Assembly: GCA_947461155.1 (NCBI GenBank)
Contig: CANHKE010000039.1
Location: forward strand, 1-8,450
Direction: 5' to 3'
DNA length: 8,450 nucleotides
Source: Cytophagaceae bacterium
Lineage (GTDB): Bacteria; Bacteroidota; Bacteroidia; Cytophagales; Spirosomataceae
Both the position numbers and the translations under genes were made by a program. The notes beneath the pieces were generated by a model. It was not told where the DNA came from, did not search any database, and was given only the letters and a program-made list of their open reading frames with translations. Shown in pieces: positions 6,127-8,450 of this stretch; positions within the stretch are counted from its first letter, which is position 1; each line of letters starts with the position of its first letter.

Positions 6127-7608
6127 ATGCTTCTGTGTGGCGTTGATGTTGGTACATCATCAATTAAAGTTAGTGTTGTTGACGCAGCAAACCAACAATT
6201 AATTTATTCTACTTCTTTTCCTGAAATTGAAAACGAAATTTCAGCACCTGAAATAGGTTTTGCTGAACAGGATCCCACCCATTGGTGGTATTGTGTACAA
6301 CAGGCTATTTTAAAAGCGAATGCGTCTAAATTATATGACCCGAAACAGATAGCGGCGATTGGTATATCTTATCAAATGCATGGTTTGGTCGTATTGGATA
6401 AATTAGGTGAGGTTCTCAGACCATCGATTATTTGGTGTGATTCAAGAGCCGTAGAGATTGGCAATACAGCCTTCGATGGAATTGGGAAAGCATATTGTGA
6501 AACTAATTTGTTGAATTCTCCGGGTAATTTTACTGCATCTAAACTTGCTTGGGTAAAAGCCAATCAACCTGATATATTTGATCAGGTTAAGTATGTGATG
6601 CTCCCAGGAGATTTCATTGCGGGCAGATTGACAAAAACATTTACGACCACAAATTCGGCCTTATCAGAAGGCGTATTTTGGGATTTTCAAACGAATACCG
6701 TTTCACAAAAATTAATGGATTATTTTGGATTTGATTCGTCGATTATTCCAACAATCCAACCTGTATTTTCCAATCATGGCCAAATAGATGCGGATGTTGC
6801 TCATGATTTAGGTTTAAATAAAGAAGTTAAAGTAACCTATAAAGCTGGTGATCAACCGAATAATGCATTTTCATTAGGCGTTTTGGAGCCTGGAGAAATT
6901 GCGACAACAGCTGGTACTTCGGGTGTTGTTTATGGGGTGAGTGACAGTTTGAAATATGATTCCATGAATCGTGTCAACTCATTTGCACACGTAACGCATA
7001 CGGATCAAGCCAATCGCATTGGTGTTCTAATGTGCATCAATGGGACTGGCATTTTGAATCGATGGGTACGGCAAAATATTACACCCGAGTTATCCTACGT
7101 ACAAATGAACGAAATGGCTGGTCAATCCCCGATTGGTTCTAAGGGGCTCATTTGTTTGCCTTTTGGGAATGGGGCTGAACGTATTTTTCAAAATCGGAAT
7201 ATTGGAGCAAGTTTTGAAAACTTAGATTTCAATCAACATAGAAAACCTGAAATGATTCGTGCGGCTCAAGAAGGTATCGCTTTTTCGTTAGCGTATGGTA
7301 TAGAAATGCTTCAGGCCACTGGTATTGAAGCGCGTATTTTGAAAGCAGGTTATGCAAACATGTATTTGAGCGAAATTTTTACTTCTACCTTAATTAATTC
7401 CGCGAATGTAGCTGTAGATTTATTAGAATCAGATGGATCATTTGGAGCGGCCTTAGGAGCTGGTTTAGGTTTAGGATATTATGCATCTGCCAAAGAAGCG
7501 GTGGCCAATATTAAACGAATTAAGTACAAAGAACCTGATAGTTCCTTAACAATGGCTTCGCAAGAGGCTTATAATCGTTGGAAGGATTCGATTTCACAAA
7601 AGCTCTAA
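6127..7608 (+). CDS. xylB: Xylulokinase-type FGGY carbohydrate kinase
   Basis: Phosphorylates D-xylulose to xylulose 5-phosphate with ATP, feeding the pentose phosphate pathway after xylose isomerisation. The 493-residue length is right for XylB (E. coli 484). Seen: the N-terminal ATPase-fold phosphate-1 motif GVDVGTSSIKVSVVD at 5-19, QMHG at 83-86, WCDSR at 103-107, and SPGNFTASKLAWV followed by MLPGDFIAGRLT. Then come the catalytic aspartate D242 in KAGDQPNNAF, the phosphate-2 region TTAGTSGVVYG, and the C-terminal adenosine-side motif GSFGAALGAGLG, which sits in the LLESDGSFGAALGAG block. The D-Q-P-N-N-A form is common in Bacteroidota xylulokinases; other FGGY substrates cannot be excluded from sequence alone. 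No xylA, transporter or xylR is in the window. It starts 14 bp from the divergent ABC ATPase and ends at the hairpin terminator at 7617. Confidence 0.9.
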   Translation: MLLCGVDVGTSSIKVSVVDAANQQLIYSTSFPEIENEISAPEIGFAEQDPTHWWYCVQQAILKANASKLYDPKQIAAIGISYQMHGLVVLDKLGEVLRPSIIWCDSRAVEIGNTAFDGIGKAYCETNLLNSPGNFTASKLAWVKANQPDIFDQVKYVMLPGDFIAGRLTKTFTTTNSALSEGVFWDFQTNTVSQKLMDYFGFDSSIIPTIQPVFSNHGQIDADVAHDLGLNKEVKVTYKAGDQPNNAFSLGVLEPGEIATTAGTSGVVYGVSDSLKYDSMNRVNSFAHVTHTDQANRIGVLMCINGTGILNRWVRQNITPELSYVQMNEMAGQSPIGSKGLICLPFGNGAERIFQNRNIGASFENLDFNQHRKPEMIRAAQEGIAFSLAYGIEMLQATGIEARILKAGYANMYLSEIFTSTLINSANVAVDLLESDGSFGAALGAGLGLGYYASAKEAVANIKRIKYKEPDSSLTMASQEAYNRWKDSISQKL

Positions 7609-7616
7609 AATGGGAA

Positions 7617-7642
7617 AAGCCTCTCAATTTCTTGAGAGGCTT
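7617..7642. terminator. Bidirectional intrinsic terminator between xylB and tRNA-Leu
   Basis: A perfect 11-bp inverted repeat, AAGCCTCTCAA at 7617-7627 and TTGAGAGGCTT at 7632-7642, with a TTTC loop. It begins 8 nt after the xylB stop and ends one base from the tRNA 3' end. On the minus strand the stem runs into TTTT (AAAA at 7615-7618 on the plus strand); on the plus strand the U run is only TT-G-T. It should serve both convergent units, more strongly the tRNA. Confidence 0.85.
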
Positions 7643-7643
7643 G

Positions 7644-7727
7644 TACCCAGAGCCGGAGTCGAACCGGCACGGGCTTGCACCCACGGGTGTTTGAGACCAG
7701 CGCGTCTACCAATTCCGCCATCTGGGC
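7644..7727 (-). tRNA. tRNA-Leu, anticodon CAA
   Basis: A long-variable-arm tRNA of 84 nt without encoded CCA. Read on the minus strand: acceptor GCCCAGA pairs with TCTGGGT (first pair G-U), discriminator A73. The D-arm is GCGGAATTGGTAGACGC, the anticodon loop is CTCAAAC with anticodon CAA at 7693-7691, and the variable arm is GGGT-GCAA-GCCC with a GNRA-type loop. The T-arm is GCCGG-TTCGACT-CCGGC. Discriminator A, the long arm and CAA together give leucine (codon UUG). The anticodon stem CTGGT/ACCCG has one mismatch, U28 with C42 (bases 7699 and 7685); the rest pairs. The position next to a terminator and with its own upstream promoter indicates it is transcribed alone, or possibly with read-through from the permease gene. 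Confidence 0.95.
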
Positions 7728-7760
7728 AATTAAACTAAACCAATTGGCCTAATTGCACTG

Positions 7761-7791
7761 CAAAAGTAGGTCTAATTCGGTTTTAAATCAA
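7761..7791 (-). promoter_or_regulatory. Bacteroidota-type promoter for tRNA-Leu
   Basis: The minus strand reads TTG at 7791-7789, then 20 nt, then TACTTTTG at 7768-7761. Both elements and the spacing fit the Bacteroidota primary sigma factor consensus (TTG about -33, TAnnTTTG about -7). Transcription would begin near 7755, giving a leader of roughly 28 nt before the mature tRNA 5' end at 7727. Confidence 0.65.
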
Positions 7792-7814
7792 GTGCTGATT
7801 CAATAAAAAAAATA

Positions 7815-8450
7815 TTATTCGTAACGTAAGGCTTCAACTGGATCTAATTTGGAAGCTTTGAATGCTGGGTAAATTCCTGAAAATAAGCCAACTAACACAC
7901 AAATAATTATCCCAACGGTCATCCACAACCAAGGAATAATAAAGCTTGCAGCTCCCGAACTAATTCCTTGTGCAATTAGGTTTCCTATAGGTATGGCTAA
8001 GATGATTCCACCGATTCCGCCAATTAAACAAATGACGATTGCTTCTATTAAAAATTGTTGCAATATGCGGAAAGGAGTAGCACCCAGCGATTTTCTAATT
8101 CCTATTTCCCGTGTTCGTTCCGATACGGATACCATCATGATATTCATTAAAGCAATGGAAGCTCCTAATAAGGTAATAAATCCGATTACAAAGCCTCCTA
8201 ATTGTAAACTTGAGGTGATGCTTTCAAAACTTTTTGCAATTGAATCTGATCGATCTATTGAGAAAGAATCTTCAGCCGTAATGGGATCCATGCGTACTTT
8301 CCGCATCACTCCCCTAGCCTCTTCCATGAAATTATCTAAGTTATCTACTTTGGTAGATGAAGTAGTGATATCAAAGGTTAAATTTCTGCCAACAGCCATT
8401 TTACGACCTGTTTCTAAGGGCACCATGATCACACGATCATCGCCACCACC
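7815..8450 (-). CDS. ABC transporter permease, MacB/FtsX type, N-terminus cut by window edge
   Basis: The frame is open from the right edge to the TAA at 7817-7815, giving the last 211 residues of a protein that normally has about 400. Seen within the fragment: the end of the periplasmic MacB core domain (about 1-75, starting [16 protein letters not shown]), then three membrane segments at roughly 84-107, 134-160 and 171-195. The cytoplasmic loop has the hallmark [15 protein letters not shown] at 109-123, and the C-terminus is the family signature [21 protein letters not shown] split around residue 200. Such permeases pair with a LolD/MacB-like ATPase and a membrane-fusion protein to move lipoproteins, peptides or drugs across the envelope; which one cannot be told. 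The partners would lie to the right, outside the window. A GTG at 8432 in frame is not the start, since coding similarity continues past it. Confidence 0.92.
   Translation of the reverse strand, partial: GGGDDRVIMVPLETGRKMAVGRNLTFDITTSSTKVDNLDNFMEEARGVMRKVRMDPITAEDSFSIDRSDSIAKSFESITSSLQLGGFVIGFITLLGASIALMNIMMVSVSERTREIGIRKSLGATPFRILQQFLIEAIVICLIGGIGGIILAIPIGNLIAQGISSGAASFIIPWLWMTVGIIICVLVGLFSGIYPAFKASKLDPVEALRYE

Noticed and set aside
6372..6563. 63-codon minus-strand open frame
   Set aside because: It is antisense to conserved xylulokinase codons (QMHG and WCDSR region) and resembles no protein family.
7741..7755. Small inverted repeat CAATT-N5-AATTG in the tRNA leader
   Set aside because: Five AT-rich base pairs are too weak to call an operator or a structured leader; expected by chance in this composition.
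7805..7812. T8 tract on the minus strand just after the permease stop, as a terminator
   Set aside because: No stable GC-rich stem precedes it at the end of the coding sequence, so an intrinsic terminator cannot be supported.
8430..8432. GTG as start of the right-hand permease gene
   Set aside because: The frame stays open to base 8450 with family-like residues (GGGDDR) upstream, and family members are about twice as long; the gene is cut by the window.
1..8450. Defence island, prophage, integrative element or CRISPR system
   Set aside because: No integrase, transposase, repeat array, toxin-antitoxin pair or att-like duplication next to the tRNA 3' end was found; RuvC here is the housekeeping resolvase with its complete catalytic tetrad, not a Cas or transposon RuvC-like nuclease.

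Overview
The window looks like a chromosomal segment of a low-GC member of the Bacteroidota, probably Cytophagia-like. That placement is inferred from four things: AT-rich coding sequence, no Shine-Dalgarno motifs in front of the starts, two matches to the Bacteroidota -7 promoter element TAnnTTTG, and protein versions of Bacteroidota type. No phage, transposon, CRISPR array, rRNA or defence system was found. The content is ordinary housekeeping and accessory metabolism, and I do not see an undescribed system.

Layout: (1) 1-1434, minus strand, is an FAD-dependent oxidoreductase of the COG2509 type whose C-terminus runs off the left edge. (2) 1476-3398, plus strand, is a YyaL/SPATA20-type thioredoxin-domain protein. 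(3) 3391-3966, minus strand, is RuvC, overlapping the end of (2) tail to tail by 8 bp. (4) 3977-4606, plus strand, is a NodB/CE4 polysaccharide deacetylase, joined by an ATGA overlap to (5) 4603-5373, plus strand, a TatD-family metal-dependent hydrolase. (6) 5351-6112, minus strand, is a stand-alone ABC ATPase overlapping the end of tatD by 23 bp. (7) 6127-7608, plus strand, is a xylulokinase-type FGGY sugar kinase. (8) A perfect 11-bp hairpin at 7617-7642 separates xylB from (9) a minus-strand tRNA-Leu(CAA) at 7644-7727, which has its own promoter at 7761-7791. (10) 7815 to the right edge, minus strand, is the C-terminal part of a MacB/FtsX-type ABC permease.

The genes do not form one pathway. 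RuvC (recombination) and TatD (possible nuclease) are both linked to nucleic acids, but they lie in separate transcription units. The deacetylase and tatD are the only clear operon. The striking property is compaction: the first seven genes alternate in strand, with start-to-start gaps of only 41, 10 and 14 bp and two antiparallel coding overlaps, so promoters and terminators must sit inside neighbouring coding sequence. No stretch longer than 300 bases lacks a gene; the longest non-coding interval, 7609-7814, holds the terminator, the tRNA and its promoter.
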